Assembly (NCBI GenBank): GCA_008692225.1 | Contig: VICG01000004.1 | Location: 1,302,501 to 1,366,500, forward strand | From: Monilinia fructicola | Taxonomy: Eukaryota > Ascomycota > Leotiomycetes > Helotiales > Sclerotiniaceae | Direction of reading: 5' to 3' | Length of the DNA: 64,000 nt | Part shown: piece after piece, positions 1-11,960 of the stretch | How the letters are laid out: every line of letters starts with the position of its first letter | How positions within the stretch are numbered: position 1 is the stretch's first letter | Program-made: the position numbers and the translations under genes | The notes under the pieces: generated by a model | Databases searched by the model: none | What the model was told of the DNA's origin: nothing | What the model saw: only the letters and a program-made list of their open reading frames with translations

Positions 1-3000
1 TAGCTAGTGCTTGTATCGGTGTAAAATCGAATCATTTCGAAAATTGAGTTAAATCTTCAGTCTGCAGACATCTTTACTTCAAACAACCAACTTGAACTTT
101 ATGATCAAGGAGCATTTGTCCTTCTTGTTTTCTATATGTGCATTTTAAATTGCCATTGACTGCTTCTGCTTGGCGTTGCGGGGTTCAGCCCAGAACCTAT
201 CGCATAGTATGTTATGAAGCCACGACACGACTGTTCTCATACTGGGGGTAATATGTTGAAGGGCTTCTATTTGATGCTGCTGCGTGAAAGGCCAATACAG
301 GTATGTTCATGGATAGCCCTAATATGATTTATTCTACCCTCCAATCGGTTTTCGTCATCGTTTTCTGATTACGTCTTTCCATCGTCGTCAGAGTTTTATG
401 TACTTGGCACATGTGTTTCCGATTTATCAAGATCCACGAATGAATTTTCTAATCATTCGAGAGACTGCGTCTGCGGATTGGAAGCTTCCTGGAGGTGTCA
501 AATTGACTCTGACCCATGGGGTCCCAAGTGGTTCAACCGGCCCATATAGCCCTCTATATATTGTCCCCCGATTCATTCAATTGACGCATATCAGACTCGT
601 ACCTCAGGGCGCTCAATTGACCCGGACTCAGTCTTTTCTTTTCCTCGCAGCTGCAGTCTATATCTGATGCTTGGCTGGAAAATGCCGAACTGTGATGGTT
701 GTGTTGTTGAGGCGCCGCCATCATGTGCGGCGGCGTTTTGCGCTGCCATTGGGATTTCTGATTTTTGAGCGAATTTCAACATTTCACGCTGTATATTCGT
801 TGTCTTTCAACTTCGCTTGTGCCCGTTGACGCATTTCCAACCTTTCTAATTCACACTTCTGTCGTCTCGGCTATTTCGCATCATTCTGTCCTCTGAGATT
901 TCCAGCCAAGCTCCTCAACAGACTCAATAACTTCCTCGCCGGTAGTCTCGTGCAAGTGTTCAATGGTTTTTATGTATCTCTTACAATAAGGATACCTTTG
1001 AGAATCTGAATGACACTGACGATCCAGGTTTCGATGCAAAGACGGTCGAAGTACGACCACATGGAATGACGACTGATGCGTTTATCGGATAGTGCATACA
1101 AAGGGGGTAGAATTCCAGAGCTTATACTCTGATTCCTCTGGATCATAGTTCACTATTCTCATTACTGTCGTCCAAGATTTCTTCGTTGCCGTTGTCTTGA
1201 TTATCATTACGACCGTTACCCTCATCTAAGATGTTCTCTTCTTTGTCGTCATCTTGATTGATCTCTGATATGTTTCACGCTTGGTATGTATGTTATATAG
1301 GCATAATTAACGTTGAGCCTTGAGTTCCAAGAATGCATGTGGAACTGTGCAATATGTAAAGACAATACATTTGCGCCTCTTACGAGTAATTATTTTACGT
1401 GGAGGCAGAATAACATGATTGTACCTTCCTTCTTCCAAATACGGAAGTGATGATTTTGAATAAGGTACCTGGGAGAAATTGAGGGTGCTACCTTTACTCT
1501 TAGATTGGGTTTTTGGTAGATGTACATGTACGAGAATATTCATTTATCATCTACTAATTCAATCTTAGTTAGACCCTCTACACCAGATTTGAAATTAAGA
1601 ACATCATAACGAAATCCGAAACAACATATATTCTGTCTCCACATTGCCCTCATTCTCTATAAACAGAACCCGGGGCGTAATTCTGCTCGCAACAACGAAA
1701 GATCTGCACATCCTCCCCTCGCTTCTTATTTTATGCTACTTTGCGAATGTGTAAGAGTGCCCATGCATCTGAACATCTTGCCAGCTGCCCTGATCAAGAT
1801 GTCGTTTAGTGCTGAGTCGATTATTCATCTTATGCCAGGGGCAATGTTAAACCATCTTTATACCTGAAGTTAGAAATGATCCAGGTGTCCCTTTCCTACA
1901 AAGAAAATTTGCACCCATAACAAGCAATGCAAACAGAACTGATTTCCGCGATTAACCACGATAAATGCGAGAGGTAGTTTAATTGTGCACTTGAAGTCTT
2001 TTATCCAGAGGTGTTACCAGGGATTTGAGGGCTGGCGTCATGCCAATTACATGACCAATATATCTAAGGCTTCTTAGGAGGAAATAGCTATTATAAATAG
2101 CTAATAGCTGATAGACTTTGGTAAATATACTCTTTGATACTATACTGAAATAGGACATCGTTTACCCTAACAGCTGGATTGAGATAGAGAGCGATCAGAG
2201 GAGCAGCCACATTGCCTTGTAGCATCAAAATTGTCACATGTTGAAAGGTTCGCGGAGGTATCTTTTCAATACCTTAGGAACAGCCATTTCGCACAGATTC
2301 TCTGCATTTAGCGCAGTGAATATCGGATCTTCACATTAATGCCTTTGCTCTCGGTCATCACGTTAAGAATCGTGTTGGACTTTTCGAAGGCTTAGCCCAA
2401 AGACCAATTCGTGATTCTTTCCGGCCACTTCAGCACGACCTAATCCACGAAAACAATACTCCCGTGATATCCCATGAATACGTCAGATTTTCTCTGGGCT
2501 TTTGTTTGTGTTATGCGCTACCTAAAAGCCATCAGCACGTTTCCTTTTATCGAAAAATTATTGGCTGTTGGAGAGACTAGTAGATCGAAAATGGTACGAG
2601 AGATGTTTAGGAGGGCTCAAGTATCTCAACGAAAAGCATCATAATATCCCACACGGCCGCAAGATTTTGAAAACTTTGATGCTTTTTGGCATTCGGCATT
2701 GGTAAATGGAATAGCCGTGAAGTTCTTTAGTGCTTCCAAACTCGAGGTTTCGCCGTCGAAGAAGAAATCGGCATTCAGAGTTGTGAAATTGATGGTTTTA
2801 AAGAAAATAGCACAAACGCTTTGGAGACATCCAGGGGGGTTATCAGGAGTCATTCGCGGTAGTAAACCTTTTTGCAAGATTAGACATTGGATGTTTTAAC
2901 TTTAGATTATCACGCCATGTCGTTGAGATGAACATTACCTGTGGAATATATTGATAGTTCAGAATATTCGCAAAAGCTTCAGGCTGTTCTCATATCCTAG

Positions 3001-3206
3001 CAATCATTGAAATCTTCAACCTCTACTAAACCAGATGAACTGATCTCTCAAGATACAAAGTCGGGTTATAGCATATTAAACCTATTCCCTCATGACACTC
3101 AATCACCTTTCGACCACCCGCAATTTATATGACCTAACATCCCTTTTCTCTTCTGTTCCCTTCCCATCCACTTTCCAATAAACCCCAAACCTCACCTCAC
3201 CTCACC
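1..3206. other. Gene-free stretch at the left edge
   Basis: No open frame here has a recognisable domain, a plausible splice structure or a paralogue in the window. The longest frames are under 90 residues and look like chance. The sequence is mixed AT-rich intergenic DNA, with a short CCTCA-type repeat near 3190-3210 just past the stop codon of the first RING gene. Confidence 0.5.
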
Positions 3207-3806
3207 TCACCATAACCAAAACCCATCACTCAAACTCGCCCGCGCCTGTACTCGTCGATACTCAGCCGCCGTACGTACCAGCTCCCGCCTCCTCCTCTCC
3301 TTCTCATCCGGGACCTCATCCGTCAAGTCCTCCACAACCCTTCCATTCTTCTCAACAATCTTCCGTATGACTCCCCTGCAAACAGGACACTTTGAAGCCT
3401 GTACACTCGCGCGTTTTCGTTGCACTTTAATCCATCCTTGGATACACGCGAGGCAAAATTCGTGGCGGCAGGGCTCGACTAGAATCGCTTTGCGGGAAGA
3501 AGGGAGAATGGAGAGACAGATGGTGCAGAGTGCGGGGTTGCTGGTGGGGGGTGCTTGGGATGCTTCGGGCGTCTGCTGTTTATTGATGGTTGGGGGTTTC
3601 TGCTCTTGTCTACTGGTGGAGCTGGAGCTGGATGTTGGACGCGGTATTCTAGAAGGGGAAAGCCGGTTGGACCAGTTTTCTCTGTTCTCGTTGATGACCG
3701 GAGAGAGCGCACGCAGAAACCCATCATCTATGCTGATACCGGGTGCAAGTTCATCAAGATGTCTGTTTCTTGGATCAGTTCTGTTGAAAAGGTCATCGGT
3801 ATCCAT
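3207..3806 (-). CDS. RING-finger protein (C3HC4), putative E3 ubiquitin ligase
   Basis: A single-exon protein of 199 residues. The frame stays open upstream of the ATG at 3806, but only a TTG lies there, so the ATG (MDTDDLF) is taken as the start. The N-terminal half is Ser/Pro-rich and looks disordered. The C-terminal half holds a RING-HC finger: CTIC, then PCRHEFCLAC, then KCPVC, giving the eight C3HC4 zinc ligands, with a Trp in the central helix (IQGWIK). The finger is followed by a charged Arg/Glu-rich helix. RING-HC domains of this form normally recruit an E2 enzyme and transfer ubiquitin. The substrate cannot be read from the sequence. A second RING gene lies about 1 kb away on the same strand; outside the finger I see no obvious similarity. 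Confidence 0.8.
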   Translation of the reverse strand: MDTDDLFNRTDPRNRHLDELAPGISIDDGFLRALSPVINENRENWSNRLSPSRIPRPTSSSSSTSRQEQKPPTINKQQTPEASQAPPTSNPALCTICLSILPSSRKAILVEPCRHEFCLACIQGWIKVQRKRASVQASKCPVCRGVIRKIVEKNGRVVEDLTDEVPDEKERRRRELVRTAAEYRRVQARASLSDGFWLW

Positions 3807-4851
3807 TTTTGACCCTGAGGTACTCTCCAATGGATAGAGTAAAGTCTCGATAATGTCCTGGTGAATAAATCTATAGTTGAAAATACTATGGCAGAAACCC
3901 TTCGGGCTTGTGGAAGATAATCGGTAGGGTTATCTTATGGTCGTTTGAGTTTAGTTGAAGAATAGTGTGTGGGAGATGCTGTTATGGTATCAGATCTCCT
4001 AGTGAACCAGTGCTCTAAATATCCATGGATTGTTGCAAGGTATACAGTCAGTCTAGTGCATGGCTGTACGGCCACTACTGAATGTTTGCTACGACGTGAA
4101 TGTATGCAGGTTGCACCAAAAAGAATTGTATATCCAAATGACTACCAGTACCTCCCTAAGTGGTAGGAGGAGCAAAATTCTGCAGTTGCGTGTTAGCTCC
4201 TGATTTTTGTCTGATGATAGAAAATCAGTGACTCGTTTAGACTTTAGAGACTAGAATTAATCTAAGTTCTGGTACAGGTCGTCGTTCTAAAAAGGCTTCA
4301 AGCTTTTCGCTAAGCAAATAGTTACTCCTTGTCCAAAATATGTTCTACTGGTTATTTTGATTGATTCAAGAAACACTCACTGTATGTGGATTGATGGAAA
4401 AGTTCTCCGCTATGATGGATTGACGGTGTAAGAGGGAGCATTGTAATTATGTTGCGTTGTGAATGTGAGAGGAACAGTATGATTTGATTCACAATGTTCG
4501 TTAGTGGCAAACTCAGTCTTGACGCATTTCTTTATTTATTTAATGAAGGCTTAAAAACACAACTGAGAAGATTTATTCTTAGGGAGGAAAGATATCCATA
4601 GACTTGGAAATTGCCATATCTAATCTGCCATCCCCTTTGATGATCTCGATGCTCAAAAAGTAGCAAAGCCACAACGGACCAATAGGTCTGCTTCCTGTCA
4701 CCTAAAATGAATTCCCCTCTCAGACTGCGATGGGTTTAAATCAAGCAACATCACATCAGCATGAACTCCGCATAGACCTTTGCGCTGATATCCCTCAACT
4801 TTTTCAAGCTCTGGCCTGAAAAGCATCAACTCATTTCCCTACAGATAAGGT
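3807..4851. other. Intergenic region between two RING genes
   Basis: About 1 kb holding the promoter side of the first RING gene and the 3' side of the second. One 65-residue plus-strand frame (3969-4166) has no recognisable feature. No repeat or RNA gene is seen. Confidence 0.4.
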
Positions 4852-5721
4852 TTAATTTAGTCCCAAAAGCCCCCAAATCCGAAGTCCCAGTTCTCCATTA
4901 TTCCCAACCCGCGTGATATCAGTGACGCAGATAGGACATCTAGCTGCCTGTCTAGCCTCCTCTAAATGAGCCATCCAACCTTCCAAACAGGGTGTGCAGA
5001 ATCGATGGTTGCATGGTCTAGCAATTGAAGCGATGGCGGGAAGTTCCTCCATGCAGATAGGACACGCTGGCTTACCGTTCGCATTTCTCTGGCCAACAGG
5101 CTGATCCGGAAAAATTGCCAAGATACACGACGGAGTATTCGGAACGTCATCGCGAGGAATGACATGGCGAGCATCGTTTGGGAATCTTTCTGCAGCTCTC
5201 ATGGGCCGAGGTATGTACAGAGGCTGGTCATTTCTACGAAGTAGGAATCCTCGCTGATGGATCCGCCGGATAGCAGCTTGCTCGAGATCGGGAATCACAT
5301 TAGGTCCAAACCCAGCGTTGGCATAATCGGGCCAAGGTAATAACAAGCTGCCAGCTGCAAGTGCTTCCATATTATCCTGAGCTTGTCGTGCCAGAAAAGG
5401 CAGGTTAGGCACGTTGTCGACTCGTTGAGCTGGGACATCAAGGGCGGCAAGGTTTTGGGATGGTGGAGCTCCTCCTCGTTCGGCTGCTAGACGGTTTTGG
5501 CGTTGTTGGCGAGCGGCTTGGATATCGGGAGATACTCCGTTTTCGGAAGCTCTTGGAGGTGGTGTATCTGTGACAGGATGCACTAGGCGTTGGCCTGCGA
5601 CTTGAACACCGGGAGTCACTTGATTGCTAGCAACACTTCGAGGTAATAGAGCTGCTACGAAGTCTCCAAGACGCCAGCGTGGGGCTTGGATACCAGGAAC
5701 TGTTTCTTGTTCGGTATTCAT
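4852..5721 (-). CDS. RING-finger protein (C3HC4), putative E3 ubiquitin ligase
   Basis: A single-exon protein of 289 residues starting at an ATG (MNTEQETVPG). The first 200 residues are Pro/Ala/Arg/Gln-rich, without a recognised domain. Near the C terminus is a RING-HC finger: CPICMEEL, RPCNHRFCTPC, then RCPIC, a complete C3HC4 ligand set. A short tail of about 25 residues follows. As with other RING-HC proteins the likely role is ubiquitin transfer, with unknown partners. It may be one of many lineage-specific RING genes of fungi. The finger is clear but the biological role is not. Confidence 0.8.
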   Translation of the reverse strand: MNTEQETVPGIQAPRWRLGDFVAALLPRSVASNQVTPGVQVAGQRLVHPVTDTPPPRASENGVSPDIQAARQQRQNRLAAERGGAPPSQNLAALDVPAQRVDNVPNLPFLARQAQDNMEALAAGSLLLPWPDYANAGFGPNVIPDLEQAAIRRIHQRGFLLRRNDQPLYIPRPMRAAERFPNDARHVIPRDDVPNTPSCILAIFPDQPVGQRNANGKPACPICMEELPAIASIARPCNHRFCTPCLEGWMAHLEEARQAARCPICVTDITRVGNNGELGLRIWGLLGLN

Positions 5722-6664
5722 CTTGAGTCTTCTTTCTTGAAAGAGTCCAAAGACCAGGAGTCGTGGTAGTAGATATCGATGATAGATACGATGAGTTATT
5801 GGTTCAAGTAGATACCAGATACCGATATTTGAGTTACAATTTCTTTGGATAGCTTCAATTAAAATGGACTTCAGTTGTTATGTTGTATGATGATGTTCCC
5901 GATTTTATAGATGAGATCCTTATATAAAAGAATACTATACAGCAGAGCAGTGCTACGTCCAATATCATATAACGATAGTCTACTGAACTAACTCTCTATC
6001 AGTGGTGTATAAACCATCCCCTTGTGATGTGAATGTTGGCTAAGTAGTGAATAAACTATGCAATGTGTCTAGCTGATCGATTAAGCCTAATTTAGCGAAA
6101 TTATTACAGCTAACCACGCCTTTTCAAGCCCTACGTACCCAGCTTAGATTTGTATTAGTCTAACATATACAGATTCAAATTGAAGTTGTGTGGTGTGGTC
6201 TGGTTCAAAAACGCTATTCACCGATATGAATGAGCCTGTTGATGACAAATTTATTTGTATATTTCTATATCCATCACAGAGATAAAACTGAGCATCGTTA
6301 AGAGGAGTATTGGTGCGAAGTGAACTATAAGATGATCTGATAAGTTGATGAGCTTCTGTTTCTTAGACGTGCAACAAACAAAACGACAAAGGTCAAATGT
6401 GAACTCAAGGATAAAAGCATGATGTGCCGATATTCATGGAGGAAATAAGAACACAAAATTCATGCATACCCACTGTCTAACAGGGTAAATCAACGTTGAA
6501 GTAAATTTGTTTCACTTGTAAAAGATATTCATTCTATGCATTAGGTATTTTGACGCCTTGCCTCTCTATTCGGACAACCAATCGCCATAAACCTTATCTC
6601 AAGACTGTTCCTTGCCCTGATCCAATACCAATTCCCATAATCCTAAAAATTGTTCTATCAATCT
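5722..6664. other. Intergenic region, RING gene promoter and thiolase 3' side
   Basis: Promoter and leader side of the upstream RING gene, then the 3' flank of the thiolase gene. The sequence is AT-rich with no convincing open frame, RNA gene or repeat. Confidence 0.4.
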
Positions 6665-8126
6665 CTACTCAGCTACCCAAACGGCAGCCATACCCATTCC
6701 AGTACCCACACACATACTAGTTACACCAACCTTCTGCTTCGTCCGTCTCAGTTCATACAATAATGTGCTGACTTGTCTGGCTCCTGTGCATCCAAGAGGA
6801 TGTCCAAAAGCAATGGCACCACCCTTGGGATTAATCTTCTTCTGATCAAGACCAAGTTCATTCGCACACCAAACACATTGGCTTGCAAATGCTTCGTTGA
6901 TCTCAAAGATATCCACGTCATCCTTATTGATGCCAGTTTTCTCGAAGACCTTGGGAATAGCAGCCCAAGGACCGATACCCATGAGCAGGGGGGGCACACC
7001 TGCGACTGAAGCAGCGACATATTTACCTAGGATAGTTTGACCGAGTTTCTCGGCTGTCGAACGCTTCATTAAAAGGACTGCAGCAGCTCCGTCGGAGATT
7101 TGAGATGCATTTCCTGCATGAATGCTACCATCCTTTGCAAAAGCAGGCTTGATCTTGCCCAAGCTTTCAGCGGTAATACCTGGTCGAATACCATCATCCT
7201 TGGCCACAGTAATCTCCTTTGTCTCCCCAGTCTTAGGGTCCTCCCACTTAACGGTCAAAGGAGCAATTTCCTCATCAAAAAGCCCATCTTGCTGAGCCTT
7301 GAGTGCTTTTTGATATGATGAAGCTGCAAAGGAGTCTTGGAGAGAACGGGAAACGCCCTTATCCTTGGCCATCTTCTCGGAGAGGACACCCATCGGGACT
7401 TTGCAGTTTGCGGACTCGGGGTGGGATTCGAGGAGTTCGGAGAATTCTGTTACAGCGCCAGGTCTGAAGTCTATCGTTAGATCTACTTCCAGCAAAACAA
7501 TGAGAGAGGTAAACCATACCCATATTGTAGACTCATGCTCTCGACGCCTGCACCAACACCGACATCAATCATGCCGGACTTAATCGCGTTGGCGATATCC
7601 ACGCATGCTTGTAAACCAGATGAACATTGTCTATTCAAACTCTTCACTGCCGCAGAGACAGGGAACCCTGCAGCCAAAGCAGCAGCACGGAATTCAGTAG
7701 CTCCCCCTCCAGGAGGAAGTACAGATCCAACAGCTATATCCTCTACAAGCCCCGGGTCAATCTTCGACCGTTCGATGAGAGATTTGAATGCTCCAACCAG
7801 CAGATCTGCTGCTGCGGTATCTTTAAATCCTCCTTTGCCTCCCTTTGTGAAAGCGGTACGGAGACAAGCTGTTACGACGACCTAGAATGGAAAACGTTAG
7901 TAACTGATCGAGGGGACATCTCTTGAAGGGAATGGCTGATCATACATCATTTGGATGCTTCTCCAAGAGCTTTGCACGCCCATTGTCACCCTCTGTGGGT
8001 GCAATAGAGCTCTGCGAGCCAGCCAAATGGCCGGAAACTTGTCCAAGACGTTTTTGTGCTATATCCATTTATCAGCCTTGTTTGCATTCCTTTGCTTGCA
8101 ATGAATGCTTGCTTACCAGCAGACAT
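6665..8126 (-). CDS. POT1: Peroxisomal 3-ketoacyl-CoA thiolase (acetyl-CoA C-acyltransferase)
   Basis: Catalyses the last step of fatty acid beta-oxidation, splitting 3-ketoacyl-CoA to acetyl-CoA and a shortened acyl-CoA. Four exons (8126-8117, 8058-7946, 7881-7520, 7463-6665) join in frame to 427 residues. Introns of 58, 64 and 56 nt have GTAAGC/GTATGA/GTATGG donors; TTACTAAC is a clear branch site in intron 2. The N terminus MSAAQKRLGQVSGHLAG contains RLGQVSGHL, a textbook PTS2 (R-L-x5-H-L), so import into peroxisomes through Pex7 is expected. Thiolase signatures are present: NRQCSSG around the nucleophilic Cys, EINEAFA, GGAIAFGHPLG, and CVGTGMG with the second catalytic Cys. Length matches fungal peroxisomal thiolases. 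Tiny first exons of this type are easily missed by automated annotation. Confidence 0.93.
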
Positions 8127-9119
8127 TTTGACAATATATGTAGTATTTTATTGATAGAGAAACCTATTCAATACGATGAGATGTAGATGAGCGAAAAGAA
8201 GTTGTATAGGGGAGAACAGGAAATAAAGGTATACCTACCTATATTGGTGATGAAGATCAATAGATACAATAAGGATTGCCTCGGCAGAACTCTAGCCAAT
8301 CACGGACGCGAACAGTGGTTTCATCACTCACATGCTTTTTCAAGAATTGTCTCAGCCGAAAGCAGAATTCAATGATCTGCCCAGGTGGCCTGCGAGATTG
8401 TATTGTTATATTGTAAGATCAAGGTCACGCGCTCAGAGGAAGGGTGAGTAATCATCAATCATCTTCTTACATGTGCTCGAAGGGAATTCCTGTTGGATTA
8501 GCAATCAGCATTGATGTGCGTTTTGGTATGCATATGATGGCGACGACCTTCAAAGAGAGGAATTCCAATGAAAGAAAGCTTTTGACATGTGAAGTTCAAA
8601 GCTTATTTACTGCACACCCACCTGGTGTAAATATAACAATTTACAACTTAAGCGAGAATATTCTGGAGTGCATCTAAAACAATGACTACGAGCACCTTTT
8701 CACAAAGTATACCTAACCTCCAGCTACCTTACTACCTTACTACCTTGCTACCTTTCTACCTTTCTACCTTTCTAACAATAATCCGAAAAACAATCCTGAC
8801 CATTCATTCATTCATTCATTGATAATTCCAACCACCTCATCAATGATTTTTTTGCCATTCTCGGATATACCTTCCGATAAGTACTCACGTCTTAATAATG
8901 GTGTAACTTTGATTCAGGCATTATTTGAATCATCTAGATATAAGGGATGCAATTACTTCAAAAAAAGACAAAGGATGATTCCAGCATCTTCTTGCGTTTG
9001 TCATCATATATATTCAGTATGATTGAGTCTGACTGTTAAGAGTCTATCCTTCCCGAGGAGGATCCAGGGATGAATACAGATCTTTCTATTAGATGAAGAA
9101 TTGCGCTCAACTTCAGTAA
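8127..9119. repeat. Intergenic region with degenerate (CTACCTT)n and (CATT)n repeats
   Basis: Upstream region of the thiolase gene. At about 8712-8775 there is a degenerate tandem array of CTACCTTA/CTACCTTT units, followed at 8803-8820 by four to five CATT units. Small frames at 8187-8677 have no recognisable features. No gene is called. Confidence 0.5.
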
Positions 9120-9652
9120 TCACCGGCCACTATCCTAGATAGCAGTTCAATGTTCATTTCTAGAATCCCAGTCTATAAAGGGAGATCACAGCCTGGAATT
9201 TGATCTCAATTCTGTCGCTATCCTTGAACTCATTCAAGATTTTTCTCGCGTTACTCATCAGTTTGGTCGTGTTGATGGTATCTTGAAGTGCCTCTTGGTG
9301 ATTTTGGGGCCGGAATATGACCTTGTGGGGATTCTTCTCATGCATTCCGCACTTCAGGGATCCGTTCTAGGAGATACTTGTCACCAATTTTGGCGGTCTG
9401 TTTAGAACTTTGTTGGTTCTTGTTGATATTTATGACTAGGAAAGTTCCTTCTACAATGTTCAAGCCTTTATGGGTTTCAATTTGCGCAGTCTCGGTCCTC
9501 CGGCAATCAGTCCCATTATGTTTGTTTTTACGCTTTGTCATCGTGACTCGGAAGATGCTTACTTCGCTGTGCAATTTGATTTGGAGAGTCTTGATATTAC
9601 CAAGCAAAAGTTGTTGTGCCGCGGTTTTGACACGGCATTTCGATTTATTCAT
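9120..9652 (-). pseudogene. Broken member of the small paralogous family
   Basis: Two overlapping minus-strand frames (9652-9338 and 9345-9160) become one protein if a single base is skipped near 9345 (CGGAATGCATGAG). The joined product lines up with the intact paralogue at 14429-15001: GTFLVININ matches GRLIIKVDF, LLERIPEVR matches LLDMINTLP, VIFRPQN matches IIFKYRN, and ARKILNEF matches the IVEEINSF motif. After LYRLGF the frame stops; a frame of a different phase (GILEMNIELL) resembles the paralogue's DQILEPLSAL, implying a second break of opposite sign. It is best read as a decayed copy. The alignment was made by eye, and the function of the family is unknown. Confidence 0.4.
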
Positions 9653-10952
9653 TATGGAAGACGGTGGAATTTTGAGATTCTTTTGAATACAAACGTCTCA
9701 AAGAACTTTGTTTGGTTGTAAAAGTATCACTCTTTCCCAACATAAAAATAGGGCATGAGATAGGTCATTCTAGCTAATAAGTATCCAACGTTGGTGAGGT
9801 TTGACTTGTTTGCATTTAGCGATTGTGAGCACTTTCCATATGAAACGGCACAAGCGAGCTTGCTTTGAATCGTCTTGGACATAATAAAAGTATTCTCAAT
9901 CCGTCACTCAAAAGCGTGTGGAATTTAAGAAAGTATTTTGGGGAAAATTGTGTGGTATTTTTTACCACGCCTTGACTTATGTAAGCCATTCAATGAAATT
10001 CAAGACGTTTTCGAAGCAATATCATCTTTCGAACAAGGGGAATTGAAGTACCTCCTAAATAATGCCCCTATGTCATACTCTGTAGATATTTGGTTACAAG
10101 ATGGGAATTCTTTGGAGTTCCACAAATCAAATCTGCGGCAATTGTGTGCAATCGTTCTCGAGATTTGAAACTTAAGGTCCCGCATTTCTACCTCTAATGA
10201 GAACGGTATAATCAAGGAATTAGCCTAGCTAGCTTGCTATAAATGAACGAATATTTCAGCAATTTCATAACATCGGATTTGGAATTCAAAACATCATTTC
10301 AAAGCTTTACTATTACCGCCAATGAGAGCACATAGAGTTCAAGAAACCTTCAAATACAAAATGTTGAACCACCTCATAAGCCCCGTGCTATCTTTAGAGT
10401 AGTGGGATTCGGTAAATCATCCCAATTAGATGAATAGTGCCTGTCAGTCAGTGGCAGACTCTGGGTTTGCAAGTATCTTCCACATGACATTAGATTTGAT
10501 CTGGGGGCTTTAGTACCGTATTGTAAAAGAAAATTGTATATGGATCTATGGTCAGACAAAATAGATCTTGAATCACACAATTGGAATTGAGGACTCTACT
10601 CTCGACATTCTTGATAGGAACTTATTATTAAAAGGGGTTCTCTTCTTTTGTTTTCTATAATGCATTTCAAAGACAAATTTTTGACATGTTTCAGTGTATC
10701 TTGGTTACACAGTCTCTTTGCCAATGTCTCAAGTCATCGAAACATCAAGACTCATTTTATATCACTATAGCACTGTTAACTACACTGGTCTTGATGCTTC
10801 CAGTGACTTTACAAACAGAATAATAATTGTCAAGTAAATCCACAGATATATAACATTGAAAGATTCTCATCATATTCTTATGGCAACAAACTACATCCAT
10901 CTCCTACCCCAAAAAACCACACATTCACTTACAAAAGAACATTTACAACACA
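9653..10952. other. Gene-free stretch inside the small-paralogue cluster
   Basis: About 1.3 kb between the broken copy and the plus-strand copy. Frames at 9938-10168 (plus) and 10000-10215 (minus) overlap each other and show no convincing match to the family signature. The last 150 bases before 10953 look like a promoter and leader, with CA-rich sequence directly before the ATG. Confidence 0.35.
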
Positions 10953-11387
10953 ATGAGTTGGTACGATGTGGACGAAGATTGTTTAGAACTTGAATATGGG
11001 CCTAGTAGAACCCTAGTAATCAATTTCAATTACGATGATTCCCATGCTGTGTGTCATCTGTCAACATATGCCTCCTCCGCCGAAAGAATCAACCTGAATG
11101 TCCAGTTTCCCGACCAATGTCACGATTTCTATGACATTATGAGACTCAGAAGAGACTTCGATGATATTGTCGACACTATCAACAACGAATTCACCAACGT
11201 GTCCCAATTCCACGTCACGTTCTTCCTGACCGAATTCAATATGAATCAGCTTTCAACTGCTCTGGCTTTTCGCCAACTTCATCTTAGCGGTTGCATGCTT
11301 AGCTACTATGTAGGTGAGCATAGGAGAGATAAGTTCAAGATAGATTCGAACTGGTATGAAGAACTTGAGGGTTACTATAGCCCATGA
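10953..11387 (+). CDS. Small hypothetical protein, divergent member of the local paralogous family
   Basis: A single-exon protein of 144 residues with a clean ATG in CACAATGAG context. It has no signal peptide and no known domain. It can be aligned by eye with the minus-strand paralogues at 12564-13077 and 14429-15001: TLVINFNY corresponds to LRVVLNF and LIIKVDF; DDIVDTINNEF corresponds to KVVKQINENF and RIVEEINSF; FHVTFFLTEFNMNQL corresponds to LHFVLHLCYISLENI and LRVLILVGRFHWDQI. The spacing between these blocks is conserved, suggesting an alternating beta-helix-beta fold. The C terminus is Tyr/acid-rich and lacks the QGS-x2-DR-x-L motif of the other two. It is transcribed opposite to its neighbours, so duplication was not purely head-to-tail. 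The function is unknown. Confidence 0.55.
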   Translation: MSWYDVDEDCLELEYGPSRTLVINFNYDDSHAVCHLSTYASSAERINLNVQFPDQCHDFYDIMRLRRDFDDIVDTINNEFTNVSQFHVTFFLTEFNMNQLSTALAFRQLHLSGCMLSYYVGEHRRDKFKIDSNWYEELEGYYSP

Positions 11388-11960
11388 AGTGTAAGCAATT
11401 ACCACGAGTGTGATGGTGATGGTGATGAGGATGCGTATAGATTAGATACGGACTCGGACTGGGACTCGGACTAGACCTCGGGTGATGGAGACCAGGTATT
11501 CCTAGATATCTATTCACATAGCTATATCGTTGTGCCCGGTCGTTCTATTCAGTTCAAGGCTCTTAGATGATATGAACAGGCATATGGACAATCAATTGTG
11601 CTTTTCTTTTGTATTCATGATGCTTCTACTCTCCTATATTTCCAAGTCGACAACTGCTGTGAAGAAATTTCCCGTTATGACCTCGAGTTTAAGGCTTTAT
11701 CCCAGATATTGCTGCTTATTCTCCCTGCGGGTCATTTACATCCACGGCCAAATTCCTATAAATACTTCATTGCCAATCAGAGCTATCCATGAAAACACAA
11801 TTCCTCGAGCTCTCACCCAGAGCTATTCCCGTCATTAACCGTCTTCTCACCACAGTCCCAGCGAAAAGATCTATATTTGCAAAATAAATTCACAGCACAA
11901 CACAGAAGATTATCTCGCATAATGAGCTTCCTCATGTTGATATTCATGCTGCAATAGCTT
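11388..11960. other. Gap inside the paralogue cluster
   Basis: About 570 bases holding the 3' flank of the plus-strand copy, with short (GTGATG)n and (GGACTC)n-like runs at 11410-11470. Beyond them lies the region where the downstream part of the relic at 11961-12203 would be expected. I see no readable continuation of that relic. Confidence 0.35.

Noticed and set aside
3367..3837. 156-residue plus-strand frame opposite the first RING gene
   Set aside because: It is the antisense shadow of a gene with a clear zinc finger and has no features of its own.
8712..8820. CTACCTT tandem units as possible telomere-like repeat
   Set aside because: Units are degenerate, do not match TTAGGG, and lie between normal genes, so an ordinary simple repeat is enough.
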